Shown: one piece after another, positions 36,461 to 44,678 of the stretch
How positions within the stretch are numbered: position 1 is the first letter of the stretch
Layout: every line of letters starts with the position of its first letter
From: Cribrihabitans marinus
GTDB taxonomy: Bacteria; Pseudomonadota; Alphaproteobacteria; Rhodobacterales; Rhodobacteraceae
Reading direction: 5' to 3'
Assembly (NCBI RefSeq): GCF_900109035.1
Contig: NZ_FNYD01000008.1
Coordinates: 124,001 to 188,000, forward strand
Length of the DNA stretch: 64,000 nt
Notes under the pieces: model-generated
The model's database searches: none
Seen by the model: the letters and a program-made list of their open reading frames with translations, nothing else
Told to the model about the DNA's origin: nothing
Made by a program: the position numbers and the translations under genes

Positions 36461-37792
36461 ATGACCACCACCCGTTTCGCCCCGTCGCCCACCGGCTATA
36501 TCCATGTGGGCAATCTGCGCACAGCGCTGATGAATTGGCTGATCGCCCGCAAGGCCGGCGGCACCTTCATCCTGCGCATCGACGACACCGACCCCGAACG
36601 GTCGAAAGAGGAATATGTCGACGCGATCAAGCAGGACCTGGAGTGGCTGGGCCTGACCTGGGACCGGATCGAGCGGCAGTCGCAGCGGCTTGACCGCTAT
36701 GCCGAGGCCGCGGACAGGCTGCGCGCCGCGGGCCGCTTCTACGAGGCGTTCGAGACGCCCACGGAGCTGGATCTCAAGCGCAAGAAGCAGCTCAACATGG
36801 GCCGGCCGCCTGTCTATGACCGCGCCGCGCTGTCACTGTCGGAAGCAGAGAAAGAGGCGCTGCGCGCCGAGCGCGGTGACGGCGTCTGGCGGTTCAAGCT
36901 GAAGCACGAGCGGATCGAGTGGGCCGACGGCATCCTGGGCGATGTGTCGATCGACGCGGCCAGCGTCAGCGACCCGGTGCTGATCCGGGGCGACGGGCAG
37001 GTGCTCTACACGCTGGCCTCGGTGGTGGACGACACCGAGATGGGGGTGACGGACGTGGTGCGCGGATCGGATCACGTGACCAACACCGCCACACAGATCC
37101 AGATCATCGAAGCGCTGGGCGGCACCGCGCCCCGCTTCGCGCATCACTCGCTGCTGACCGGACCGCAGGGCGAGGCGCTGTCCAAGCGCCTCGGCACGCT
37201 GGCCTTGCGCGATCTGCGCGACCAGGGCGTGCAGCCGGCGGCGTTGCTCAGCCTGATGGCGCGGCTGGGGTCCGCCGATCCGGTGGAACTGCACGGTGAC
37301 TTGGCCGAGCTGATCGAAGGGTTCGACGTCACCCGCTTCGGGGCGGCGCCGACCAAGTTCGACGTGAACGACCTGTTTCCGTTGACCGCGCGCTACCTGC
37401 AATCGCTGCCGTTTGAGGCGGTGCGCGCAGAGGTGGCTGCACTGGGCGTTCCCGACGCGTTGGCCGAGCCGTTCTGGCTGATGGCGCGCGAGAACATCAC
37501 CACGCTTCGGGACCTGGACGGCTGGTGGCGGCTCTGCCGCGACGGGGCCGAACCGTTGGTGGCCGACGAGGATCGGGCCTTTGTCGCCGAGGCGATGCGG
37601 CTGTTGCCGGAAGGTCCCCATGACGACGCGACCTGGGGTCAATGGACCGCCGCGGTCAAATCCGCCACTGGCCGCAAGGGCAAGGCGCTGTTCATGCCGC
37701 TGCGCAAGGCGGTGACCGGGATGGAACGCGGCCCCGAGATGGCGACGCTCCTGCCGCTGATGCAGGTGATCCGGGCGCGCGACCTGGCCTGA
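36461..37792 (+). CDS. gltX: Glutamate-tRNA ligase
   Basis: 443 residues, slightly shorter than many bacterial GluRS. The class I HIGH-type motif is FAPSPTGYIHVGNLRTA, and the KMSKS-type motif is ALSKRLGTLALRDL. Other family segments: ILRIDDTDPERSKEEYVDAI and LYTLASVVDDTEMGVTDVVRGSDH. Alphaproteobacteria commonly have two gltX genes and charge tRNA-Gln through misacylation and amidation; whether this copy is the tRNA-Glu or the tRNA-Gln-charging form cannot be told here. It is followed by a strong inverted repeat. Confidence 0.94.
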   Translation: MTTTRFAPSPTGYIHVGNLRTALMNWLIARKAGGTFILRIDDTDPERSKEEYVDAIKQDLEWLGLTWDRIERQSQRLDRYAEAADRLRAAGRFYEAFETPTELDLKRKKQLNMGRPPVYDRAALSLSEAEKEALRAERGDGVWRFKLKHERIEWADGILGDVSIDAASVSDPVLIRGDGQVLYTLASVVDDTEMGVTDVVRGSDHVTNTATQIQIIEALGGTAPRFAHHSLLTGPQGEALSKRLGTLALRDLRDQGVQPAALLSLMARLGSADPVELHGDLAELIEGFDVTRFGAAPTKFDVNDLFPLTARYLQSLPFEAVRAEVAALGVPDALAEPFWLMARENITTLRDLDGWWRLCRDGAEPLVADEDRAFVAEAMRLLPEGPHDDATWGQWTAAVKSATGRKGKALFMPLRKAVTGMERGPEMATLLPLMQVIRARDLA

Positions 37793-37802
37793 CGCGATAC
37801 CG

Positions 37803-37866
37803 CCCCGGACTTGATCCGGGGCCTCCGGCGCGGGACTGGACAAGAGGCCCCGGATCAAGTCCGGGG
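37803..37866. repeat. Paired REP-like inverted repeat between convergent genes
   Basis: A perfect 23-bp inverted repeat (37803-37825 and 37844-37866) with an 18-nt spacer. Each arm is itself near-palindromic: CCCCGGA-CTTGA-TCCGGGG. CCCCGGACTTGATCCGGGG is a known frequent extragenic palindrome type in Alphaproteobacteria (from memory, not checked). It lies between gltX and the GGCT-like gene and may end transcription both ways. Confidence 0.8.
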
Positions 37867-37873
37867 CCGGGTC

Positions 37874-38446
37874 TCAGACCTCCTGCACGATCCGCACACC
37901 GATTGCGGCGAGGCGCGCGTCGACCAGCGCGGTCTCGTCGCGCGTCAGCGGCTGGTGGCGCGGGTAGCGCGGTTCCGCGCGGTCGTCGAGGATCGGCGTG
38001 TCCCAGCCGTCGGTGGTGTCGATGAACCGGTCGATGCCGGCCTCTCCGAAGACGCGCAGATAGCCCTGCAACACCACGTCGACATAGCTCAGCAGCACCG
38101 GGTGGCGGGCGGTCGGGAAACTGTGCCGCGCGGCCGGAACGGCATAGACCGCGATCTCGGCCGGATGCTTGAGGCGATGCGAGACCGCCTGCGTTGCGGT
38201 GACCCTGTCATAGGCCCATTCGCGCTCGTCCAGCGCCTGCCAGTCGTCGCCGGGGACATGCGCGATCATGCCGTCGATCTCGGCTCCGGGATCCGGGATC
38301 GCGGTGAGGAACGCCACCGGCCGCAGATCGGTGTGACGCCAGGCGCGCCGCCAGCCGCGCAGGCTGGCGGGTTGCGGATCGGGGAAATCGTGCGTGGCGG
38401 TGTTCACCAGGCTGCCATAGCCGAAGAAATAGGGCTCTTTGATCAT
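37874..38446 (-). CDS. Gamma-glutamylcyclotransferase-like (GGCT/AIG2) family protein
   Basis: 190 residues from ATG 38446, which has AGGAG upstream. The N-terminal YFFGYGSLVN is the substrate-binding loop of the gamma-glutamylcyclotransferase fold. The rest (IDGMIAHVPGDDWQALDERE) fits this family. The catalytic Glu is probably in DEREWAYDR. The substrate is not known. It is divergent from the nsrR-like gene; the 93-bp gap carries an FNR-type box. Confidence 0.8.
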   Translation of the reverse strand: MIKEPYFFGYGSLVNTATHDFPDPQPASLRGWRRAWRHTDLRPVAFLTAIPDPGAEIDGMIAHVPGDDWQALDEREWAYDRVTATQAVSHRLKHPAEIAVYAVPAARHSFPTARHPVLLSYVDVVLQGYLRVFGEAGIDRFIDTTDGWDTPILDDRAEPRYPRHQPLTRDETALVDARLAAIGVRIVQEV

Positions 38447-38468
38447 GGGTCTCCTGAGGGGTTTGCGA

Positions 38469-38482
38469 TTGATGTATGTCAA
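38469..38482. promoter_or_regulatory. FNR/DNR-type binding site
   Basis: TTGATGTATGTCAA fits the FNR/NnrR consensus TTGAT-N4-(A/G)TCAA. It sits 57 bp before the nsrR-like ATG and 23 bp before the GGCT-like start, so it could control either gene in response to low oxygen or NO. Confidence 0.6.
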
Positions 38483-38539
38483 ACAGGGTTTTTCGGTCAT
38501 GTGCAATAAGGTTGCGGACATCACCATGGGGGGAGGCCC

Positions 38540-38986
38540 ATGCGAATCACCAAGCGCACGAACATTGCCGTCCGGCTGTTGATGTATTGTGCCGCCCATC
38601 CGGACCGGCTCGTGACCAAGGCCGAGATCGCCGAGGTGTGCAACATCTCGGAAAACCACCTGGCGCAGGTGATCAACCAGCTGGGCCAGCTGCGGATCCT
38701 GCACACCCGGCGCGGGCGCAACGGCGGCATGAGCCTGGGCGTGCCGGCCGACCGGATCCGGATCGGCGAGGTGTTCCGCCATGTCGAGGGCGGGCTGCCC
38801 ATTGCCGAGTGTTTTGCCGATGCCGACAACACCTGTCCGCTGACCAGGGCCTGCCGGCTGCGCGTGGCGCTGCAGGATGCGGCCGAGGCGTTCTATTCCG
38901 CGCTGGATGCGATCACGCTGGAGTCGCTGGTCTGCGACAATGTCGACCTGATGAAGATCCTGCGGCCGGTGACCTGCGCCCGCTGA
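38540..38986 (+). CDS. nsrR: Rrf2 family regulator, NsrR type
   Basis: 148 residues with GGGAGG upstream of ATG 38540. The N-terminal winged helix shows NISENHLAQVINQLGQLRIL and RRGRNGGMSLG. The cluster cysteines are Cys91, Cys99 and Cys105 (ECFADADNTCPLTRACRL), spaced as in NsrR, which senses NO through an iron-sulfur cluster and represses detoxification genes. RirA or IscR have different Cys spacing. An FNR-type box upstream supports control by oxygen or NO. Likely targets in the window are the truncated-globin pair. Confidence 0.78.
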   Translation: MRITKRTNIAVRLLMYCAAHPDRLVTKAEIAEVCNISENHLAQVINQLGQLRILHTRRGRNGGMSLGVPADRIRIGEVFRHVEGGLPIAECFADADNTCPLTRACRLRVALQDAAEAFYSALDAITLESLVCDNVDLMKILRPVTCAR

Positions 38987-38998
38987 GGCCGCGACGGG

Positions 38999-41527
38999 TC
39001 AGTCCTGCGCCCGCAGGATCCGGGCCGGGCGGGCGGCCAGGGGCGACCAGGCGAACAGCAGGCCCGCGGCCAGTGTCGTCAGCACGCCGCCGGTGACGAT
39101 GGCGATGGCCGAGGACCAGATCACCGCATAGTCCGTCTCGAAGACGAAGCGGCTGACCGCCCATCCGCCTGCCGCGCCTGCGGCCAGGGCCACCAGGCCC
39201 GCCGCCGCGCCCAAGAGGGCCGAGCGCAGGGCGAAGCTGGCCAGAATGCGCTGGCGCGGGGCGCCCAGGGTCTTGAGGATCGCCGCCTCGTAGGTGCGCG
39301 CGCCTTCCCCCGCCGCCGCCGCGCCGATCAGCACCATGAACCCAGTCAGGAGGGCCGCCCCAGCGCCCCAGGACGTGGCGGCCGCCACGCCGGCCAGCAG
39401 CTCGGCCACCCGGTCGATGGCGTCGCGCACGCGAATGGCCGAGATGTTCGGAAAGCGCGTCGCCAGGTCGCGCAGGATCGCCGCCTCGGCCTGCGGTTCG
39501 GCATAGACGGTGGCGATGAAGGTGTGCGGCGCGGCCTGCAGCGCGGCGGGGTTCATCGACAGCACGAAACCCATCCCGGCATCCGAGAAGTCGACCTCGC
39601 GGAACGAGGCGATGGTGGCGGTGATGTCGCGGCCGAGGATGTTGATCGTCAGCCTGTCGCCCAGGTCGAGCCCCAGCTCCAGCGCCTCTTCCTCGGCAAA
39701 GCTGATCAGCGGCGGGCCGTCATAGTCCGGCCCCCACCAGGTGCCGCGGGTCAGGCGGGTGTTGTCGGGCAATTCGCCGGAATAGGTCAGGCCGCGGTCG
39801 CCCTCCAGCACCCAATGCGACCCCGCGACTTCGCGGGCGGGGCGGTCGTTGATCCGGGTGATGACACCGCGCAGCATCGGTGCGGTCTCGACGCGTGACA
39901 CGGCCGGATCGCCATCCAACCGGGCGCGGAAGTCGGGCATCTGGTCCTTCTGGATGTCGACGAAGAAATACGAGGGCGCCACGTCGGGCAGGTTGCCGGC
40001 GATGGTCTGGCGCAGGTTGCCGTCGATCTGCCCGATTGCCGCCAGCACCGAGAGCCCGAGACCCAGCGACAGCACCACAGAGGCGGCGCCCTCGCGCGGG
40101 CTGGAGATCGCCGCCAGCGCCCAGCGCAGGGCAGGCCGGCCGCGGGCGGCCGGCGCGGTGCGCCGGGCGAGGGCGCGGATCGCCAGCGCGGCCCCGGCGA
40201 GAAGCGTCAGCGCACCGGCCAGTCCACCCGCCGTCCACAAGGTCAGCCGGGCCGAGCCGCTGAACCAGGCCGCCAGCCCGACGAGCAGCGCCAGGCCCAA
40301 CGCCAGCGCCAGCAGATAGCGCATCGGCGGCAGCAGCCGCGCCGAGGAGAGTGCGTCGCGAAACAGCGTCGCCGCGCGCACTTCCTCGGTCCGGGCCAGC
40401 GGCCAGAGCGTGAAGATGATCGCGGTCAGAAGCCCGTAAAGCGCGGCCTCGGCCAGCGGCGCGGGGTAGAGGGCAAAGACCGCCGGCACCGGAAGCCGGG
40501 TTTCGATCAGCGGCGCCAGCAGAACCGGCGCCAGCCCGCCCAGCGCAAGGCCCAGCGCGACCCCCAGCAGAGACAGCGCGCCGATCTGCAGGAAATAGGT
40601 CTGGAAGATCGTCGCCCGGTCCGCGCCCAGCGTGCGCAGGGTGGCGATGGTGGCGGTCTTGTCGGCCAGGTAGGCGCGCACTGCCGCCGAGACACCGACC
40701 CCGCCCACTGCCAGCCCCGAGAGGCCCACGAGGATCAGGAACGCGCCCAGCCGGTTCACGAATTCGGCGATGCCGGGGGCGCCGTTGCGCGCGTCGGTCC
40801 AGCGCATGCCGCTTTCCGGCAGCGCGCGCTTGGCCTGTGCGGAGAGGGTGGCGAGGTCCGTGCCGTCGGGCAGGTCCAGGCGATATTTGGTGGAATAGAG
40901 CGTTCCGGCGCCAAGCAGTCCCGAATCCGCCAGGCTCTCGGTGCGCGCCAGGGTGCGCGGCCCGAGGCGGAACCCGTCGCCGGCGCTGTCCGGCTCGTGG
41001 GTCAGCACCGCCATCATCACGAAATCCTGCGTGCCCAGCCGGAACTGGTCGCCCGCCTGCAGGCCCAGCCGGTCGGCGAGAACCCGCTCCATCACCGCGC
41101 CGGGCGTGTCGCCCTCGCCGGCCAGCGCGGTGTCGAGCGGCATCGCCGGGTCGAGCCTGACCTGGCCCACCAGCGGATAGGCCGCGTCCACCGCCTTGAC
41201 CTGGGTAAGCGCGCGATCGGCTTGCGCATCCTCGCCGGCCACCGCCATCGAACGGAAATCGACCACTTCGGACACCGCACGTGCGTTGCCGGCCATCCAG
41301 TCGCGTTCTTCCGGCGTGGCGAAGCGATAGGTGAACTCCATCTCGGCATCGCCGCCCAGAAGCGCCGCGCCGTCGCGCGCCAGTCCGGCCTCGATCGCGG
41401 CCCGGACGGACCCGACTGCGGCGATGGCGGCAACACCGAGGGCCAGGCAGGCCAGAAAGATGCGAAACCCGCGCAGCCCGCCACGCAGCTCGCGGCGGGC
41501 AAAACGGGCGGCAAGGCGCAGGCTCAC
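38999..41527 (-). CDS. ABC transporter permease (YbbP-like, FtsX/MacB fold)
   Basis: 842 residues, GTG start overlapping the ATPase stop (GTGA). About ten membrane helices in two FtsX-type blocks (SGLAVGGVGVSAAVRAYLADKT; then TLGAPRQRILASFALRSALLG near the C-terminus) with large periplasmic domains between them. This is the YbbP class, paired with YbbA. In E. coli ybbAP lies next to tesA, as here. Type VII ABC systems act mechanically on periplasmic or lipid partners; the partner is unknown. Confidence 0.9.
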   Translation of the reverse strand: MSLRLAARFARRELRGGLRGFRIFLACLALGVAAIAAVGSVRAAIEAGLARDGAALLGGDAEMEFTYRFATPEERDWMAGNARAVSEVVDFRSMAVAGEDAQADRALTQVKAVDAAYPLVGQVRLDPAMPLDTALAGEGDTPGAVMERVLADRLGLQAGDQFRLGTQDFVMMAVLTHEPDSAGDGFRLGPRTLARTESLADSGLLGAGTLYSTKYRLDLPDGTDLATLSAQAKRALPESGMRWTDARNGAPGIAEFVNRLGAFLILVGLSGLAVGGVGVSAAVRAYLADKTATIATLRTLGADRATIFQTYFLQIGALSLLGVALGLALGGLAPVLLAPLIETRLPVPAVFALYPAPLAEAALYGLLTAIIFTLWPLARTEEVRAATLFRDALSSARLLPPMRYLLALALGLALLVGLAAWFSGSARLTLWTAGGLAGALTLLAGAALAIRALARRTAPAARGRPALRWALAAISSPREGAASVVLSLGLGLSVLAAIGQIDGNLRQTIAGNLPDVAPSYFFVDIQKDQMPDFRARLDGDPAVSRVETAPMLRGVITRINDRPAREVAGSHWVLEGDRGLTYSGELPDNTRLTRGTWWGPDYDGPPLISFAEEEALELGLDLGDRLTINILGRDITATIASFREVDFSDAGMGFVLSMNPAALQAAPHTFIATVYAEPQAEAAILRDLATRFPNISAIRVRDAIDRVAELLAGVAAATSWGAGAALLTGFMVLIGAAAAGEGARTYEAAILKTLGAPRQRILASFALRSALLGAAAGLVALAAGAAGGWAVSRFVFETDYAVIWSSAIAIVTGGVLTTLAAGLLFAWSPLAARPARILRAQD

Positions 41528-42225
41528 TCGGCCGCCTCTTGTGTGGTGTCTGACGCCAACCGACCGTCGCGCAGGCGGATCACCCGGTCGCAGCGGGCGG
41601 CCAGGCTGTGCGAGTGGGTGACAAGGACCAGCGTGGCGCCATGCCGGTCACGCAGGCCGAAGAGCAGGTCGATGATCGCGGCGCCGTTGGTTTCATCCAG
41701 GTTGCCCGTGGGCTCGTCCGCCAGCAATAGCGCCGGCCGCGGGGCCGAGGCGCGGGCCAGGGCCACCCGCTGCTGTTCGCCGCCCGACAATTGCGCGGGG
41801 TAGTGATCGGCCCGATGGTTCAGGCCCACGGTCTCCAGTTCCGCCGCGGCGCGGTCGAACGCGTCGGCGTGGCCGGCCAATTCCAGGGGCGTGGCGACAT
41901 TCTCGAGCGCGGTCATGGTCGGGATCAGGTGGAAATTCTGGAACACGACGCCCATGCTGTCGCGGCGGAACCGCGCCAGGGCGTCCTCGTCCATCGCGCA
42001 CAGATCGCGGCCCAGCGCGTGCACCTGACCGCCGGTGGCGCGTTCCAGCCCGCCCATCAGCATCAGGAGCGAGGATTTGCCCGACCCGGACGGGCCGACA
42101 AGCCCAAGCGTCTCGCCGCGCTGAACGCTTAGCGTGATGCCATGCAGGATATCGACCCGCCCGGCATTGCCATCCAGGGACAAAGCGGCATCATTGAGGC
42201 TGAGAACAGGATCGGTTTCGGTCAT
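41524..42225 (-). CDS. ABC transporter ATP-binding protein (YbbA/LolD family)
   Basis: 233 residues. Walker A GPSGSGKSS near residue 44, Q-loop VFQNFHLIPTMTALENV, signature LSGGEQQRVALARA, Walker B LLLADEPTGNLDE and the H-loop LVTHSHSLAARCD. It powers the adjacent permease; the two genes overlap. It is divergent from tesA with 25 bp between start codons, so the promoters overlap. Confidence 0.95.
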   Translation of the reverse strand: MTETDPVLSLNDAALSLDGNAGRVDILHGITLSVQRGETLGLVGPSGSGKSSLLMLMGGLERATGGQVHALGRDLCAMDEDALARFRRDSMGVVFQNFHLIPTMTALENVATPLELAGHADAFDRAAAELETVGLNHRADHYPAQLSGGEQQRVALARASAPRPALLLADEPTGNLDETNGAAIIDLLFGLRDRHGATLVLVTHSHSLAARCDRVIRLRDGRLASDTTQEAAE

Positions 42226-42250
42226 CTGTCAGGGATATGGAGCAGTTGCC

Positions 42251-42892
42251 ATGTTGCGCAAGTCGATTCTTGCAGGAACGTTCTTCGTGTTGGCGCAGGC
42301 GGCACACGCCGAGCCTGTCGTCATCGCGGCATTGGGGGACTCGCTGACCCAAGGATACGGGCTGGTGGAGCCCGACGGCTTCGTGCCCCAGATGCGTGAT
42401 TGGCTGGCCGAGCAGGGGGCCGAGGTGCAGCTCATCAACGCCGGCGTTTCGGGCGATACCACCGCCGGCGGCGCGGCGCGGGTGGGCTGGACGCTGACGC
42501 CCGAGGTGGATGCGATGATCGTGGCGCTGGGCGGCAACGACCTGCTGCGCGGGATCGCGCCCGAGGTGGCGCGGGCCAACCTGGCCCGGATCCTGGACGC
42601 GGCCGAGACGGCCGATGTCGAGGTGCTGCTGGTGGGGATGCAGGCGCCCGGCAACTACGGGCCCGACTACAAGGTCGAGTTCGACGCGATCTATCCGGAG
42701 CTGGCGGCGGAGTTCGACACGCTCTATGCCGAGGATTTCTTTGCCGGGCTGGAGGCCGGTGACGATCCGGCGGCGGCGCGCGAGATGATGCAGGCCGACG
42801 GTATCCATCCCAATGCCGAAGGCGTCGAGCGGATCGTGGCCGCGCTGGGTCCGCATGTGCTGGAACTGGCCGAACGGGCGGCGGGAGAGTAG
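42251..42892 (+). CDS. tesA: Periplasmic arylesterase/multifunctional thioesterase TesA (SGNH hydrolase)
   Basis: 213 residues from ATG 42251. A signal peptide (MLRKSILAGTFFVLAQAAHA) is followed by the SGNH blocks: catalytic Ser in ALGDSLTQGYG, Gly in NAGVSGDTTAGG, Asn in VALGGNDLLRG and Asp-x-x-His in ADGIHPNAEG. TesA hydrolyses acyl-thioesters and aryl esters in the periplasm. Its link to ybbAP is conserved with E. coli. Confidence 0.94.
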   Translation: MLRKSILAGTFFVLAQAAHAEPVVIAALGDSLTQGYGLVEPDGFVPQMRDWLAEQGAEVQLINAGVSGDTTAGGAARVGWTLTPEVDAMIVALGGNDLLRGIAPEVARANLARILDAAETADVEVLLVGMQAPGNYGPDYKVEFDAIYPELAAEFDTLYAEDFFAGLEAGDDPAAAREMMQADGIHPNAEGVERIVAALGPHVLELAERAAGE

Positions 42893-42897
42893 AGGCG

Positions 42898-43512
42898 ATG
42901 CCGGGCCGCGTGTTCCTGACCACGCCGGTGTCCCGGATCGCCGAGAGCCTGGGCCTGTCGGCGGAGATGGGCGACGATCCGCCCCGCTGGAACATCCAGC
43001 CCGGGCAAGAGGTTGCCGTGCTGACGCCGGATGGCCTGATCCGGATGCGCTGGGGCATGATCCCGGTGGGCCGAGTGAACGCGCGCGGCCGGCCGGTTAT
43101 GGAGACCATCATCAATGCCCGGTCCGAAACCGTGTTCGACAAGAGCGCCTTTGACGGGGTGGGGTTCGCCGCGGTTCCGGTGAACGGCTGGTATGAATGG
43201 ACCGGCAAGGCCCGCCGCAAGACCGCCTGGCGCATCCGGCCCGCGGATGGTGGTCTGCTGTGGTTCGCGGCCATCACCGATACCTGGGCCGCCCCGGGCG
43301 GCCGGCAGGTGCCGCAGGTAGCGACGGTGACCTGTGCGCCGAACGCGGATGTGCAGGACATCCACCACCGCATGGCGGTCATCCTGGAGGCCGCGGATCT
43401 GCCCGCCTGGCTGGAGGGCGACACGGACACGCGGCGAAGCCTGTCGCGTCCCTGGCCGGAGGGGCGGCTGGTGATCGAACCGGCGGACGACGTAGACTGG
43501 CAGGCGCCCTGA
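42898..43512 (+). CDS. SRAP (YedK/HMCES) domain protein lacking the catalytic Cys2
   Basis: 204 residues, starting 5 nt after tesA. SRAP proteins bind abasic sites in single-stranded DNA and form a covalent link through Cys2 after removal of Met1. The domain is complete: RWNIQPGQ, Asn in INARSETV (about N73), Glu in VNGWYEW (E100) and His in IHHRMA (H157). But the N-terminus reads MPGRVFLT instead of the canonical MCGRF, so the nucleophile Cys is Pro. The codon is CCG, clearly read. Either this is a diverged non-crosslinking paralogue, or the true start is elsewhere; no upstream MCGR is seen. Confidence 0.88.
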   Translation: MPGRVFLTTPVSRIAESLGLSAEMGDDPPRWNIQPGQEVAVLTPDGLIRMRWGMIPVGRVNARGRPVMETIINARSETVFDKSAFDGVGFAAVPVNGWYEWTGKARRKTAWRIRPADGGLLWFAAITDTWAAPGGRQVPQVATVTCAPNADVQDIHHRMAVILEAADLPAWLEGDTDTRRSLSRPWPEGRLVIEPADDVDWQAP

Positions 43513-43537
43513 GGGCCAAAAAAAGGCGATGTTATAC

Positions 43538-43566
43538 TTGACGTACCCACTCCAGGCGCCTATATA
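43538..43566 (+). promoter_or_regulatory. Transposase promoter
   Basis: TTGACG (43538-43543), 17 nt, TATATA (43561-43566): a near-consensus sigma-70 promoter. The -35 lies within the left inverted repeat. It is followed by AAGGAG (43575-43580) and the ATG at 43588. The right repeat has TTGCCG at this place and no matching -10, so the cargo does not have the same promoter. Confidence 0.75.
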
Positions 43567-43587
43567 TAAGGGGTAAGGAGAAAAGCC

Positions 43588-44514
43588 ATGTCGATCTTGT
43601 CCCGCAAAGAGTTCCACAACGAAGAAGCCGCCTACGAATACGTAGAGGCGCGGGTGTGGCCGCATGGCGCAACTTGCCCCAAGTGCGGCGAAACTGAGCG
43701 CGTGTCGAAAATGGGCGGCAAGTCCACTCGGATCGGCGCATACAAGTGCTACAAATGCCGCAAGCCGTTCACCGTGAAGGTCGGGACCATCTTCGAGTCC
43801 AGCCACGTCAAGATGCACGTCTGGCTGCAAGCGATCTATCTGATGTGCGCCAGCAAAAAGGGCATCAGCAGCAATCAACTGCACCGCATCCTTGGCGTCA
43901 CCCTCAAGACTGCATGGTTCATGTCCCACCGCATCCGCGAAGCTATGCGCTCCGGCGATCTCGCGCCCATGGGCGGCGGTGGCGGCGTTGTGGAGGTCGA
44001 TGAGACCTTTATCGGCAACGACCGCACCAAGAAGCCGCATGGCGTCAAGAAGGGCCGTGGCTACGCACACAAGCACAAGGTTCTGGGCCTCGTGGACCGC
44101 GCCACTGGCCGCGCCAAGTCGTTCGTTGTGGACGATGTGAAAGCCAAGACCCTCGTGCCGATCCTGCGCGAGAACATTGCCAAGGAAGCCAGCGTCATGA
44201 CCGACGAAGCCAGCCAGTACTTCAATCTGAGCAACGACTTCGCCAGCCATGACTTCGTGCGCCACCAGCAAGGCGAATACGGGCGCGGGGAAATCCCCAC
44301 CAACACCATCGAAGGCTTCTACTCGATCTTCAAGCGCGGGATGAAAGGCGTGTACCAGCATTGCAGCAAGGAACACCTGCACCGCTACATGGCCGAATTT
44401 GACTTCCGTTACAGCAACCGTGTCGCCAAGGAAGTTGACGACAAACTGCGGGCTGACATTGCCCTTCTGGGCATCGTCGGCAAGCGGCTCACCTACGAAA
44501 CGATTGGTAAGTGA
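43588..44514 (+). CDS. IS1595 family transposase (ISXO2-like DDE)
   Basis: 308 residues. The N-terminal zinc ribbon has CPKCGE...CYKCRK at about residues 30-57; the ISXO2-like catalytic domain has the first Asp in VVEVDETFIGN, the second in SVMTDEASQYF, and Asn/Glu in IPTNTIEGFYSIFKRGMKGVYQH, where IS1595 has N and E/H residues. The sequence is uninterrupted, so transposition is probably still possible. ATG 43588 has AAGGAG upstream and its own strong promoter. The stop overlaps the next ORF by 1 nt (TGATG). Confidence 0.96.
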   Translation: MSILSRKEFHNEEAAYEYVEARVWPHGATCPKCGETERVSKMGGKSTRIGAYKCYKCRKPFTVKVGTIFESSHVKMHVWLQAIYLMCASKKGISSNQLHRILGVTLKTAWFMSHRIREAMRSGDLAPMGGGGGVVEVDETFIGNDRTKKPHGVKKGRGYAHKHKVLGLVDRATGRAKSFVVDDVKAKTLVPILRENIAKEASVMTDEASQYFNLSNDFASHDFVRHQQGEYGRGEIPTNTIEGFYSIFKRGMKGVYQHCSKEHLHRYMAEFDFRYSNRVAKEVDDKLRADIALLGIVGKRLTYETIGK

Positions 44515-44678
44515 TGGCAAAGAAGCAAAAGCCAGAAAGCGACGATCAGCAGTACCAAAGGTTTCTGGAAAAGGTCCAGGAAATGGTGGACGCTGGCGAA
44601 CTAAGCCCCACCGAAGCCGAAGAAAGGTTTGAACGGGCGATGAATGAGATCGCCCGTTCAAAAAGTGACAGTTCATGA
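44514..44678 (+). CDS. Small accessory ORF of the IS1595 element
   Basis: 54 residues starting with MAKKQKPESDDQQYQRFLEK, charged and probably helical, with a C-terminal half rich in Glu (TEAEERFERAMNEIARS). The ATG overlaps the transposase stop, so it is translationally coupled. Similar short proteins accompany other elements and phage-like genes, but no function is known. Its last 6 bp overlap the end of the opposite-strand nuclease gene, so it is packed tightly into the element. Confidence 0.7.
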   Translation: MAKKQKPESDDQQYQRFLEKVQEMVDAGELSPTEAEERFERAMNEIARSKSDSS

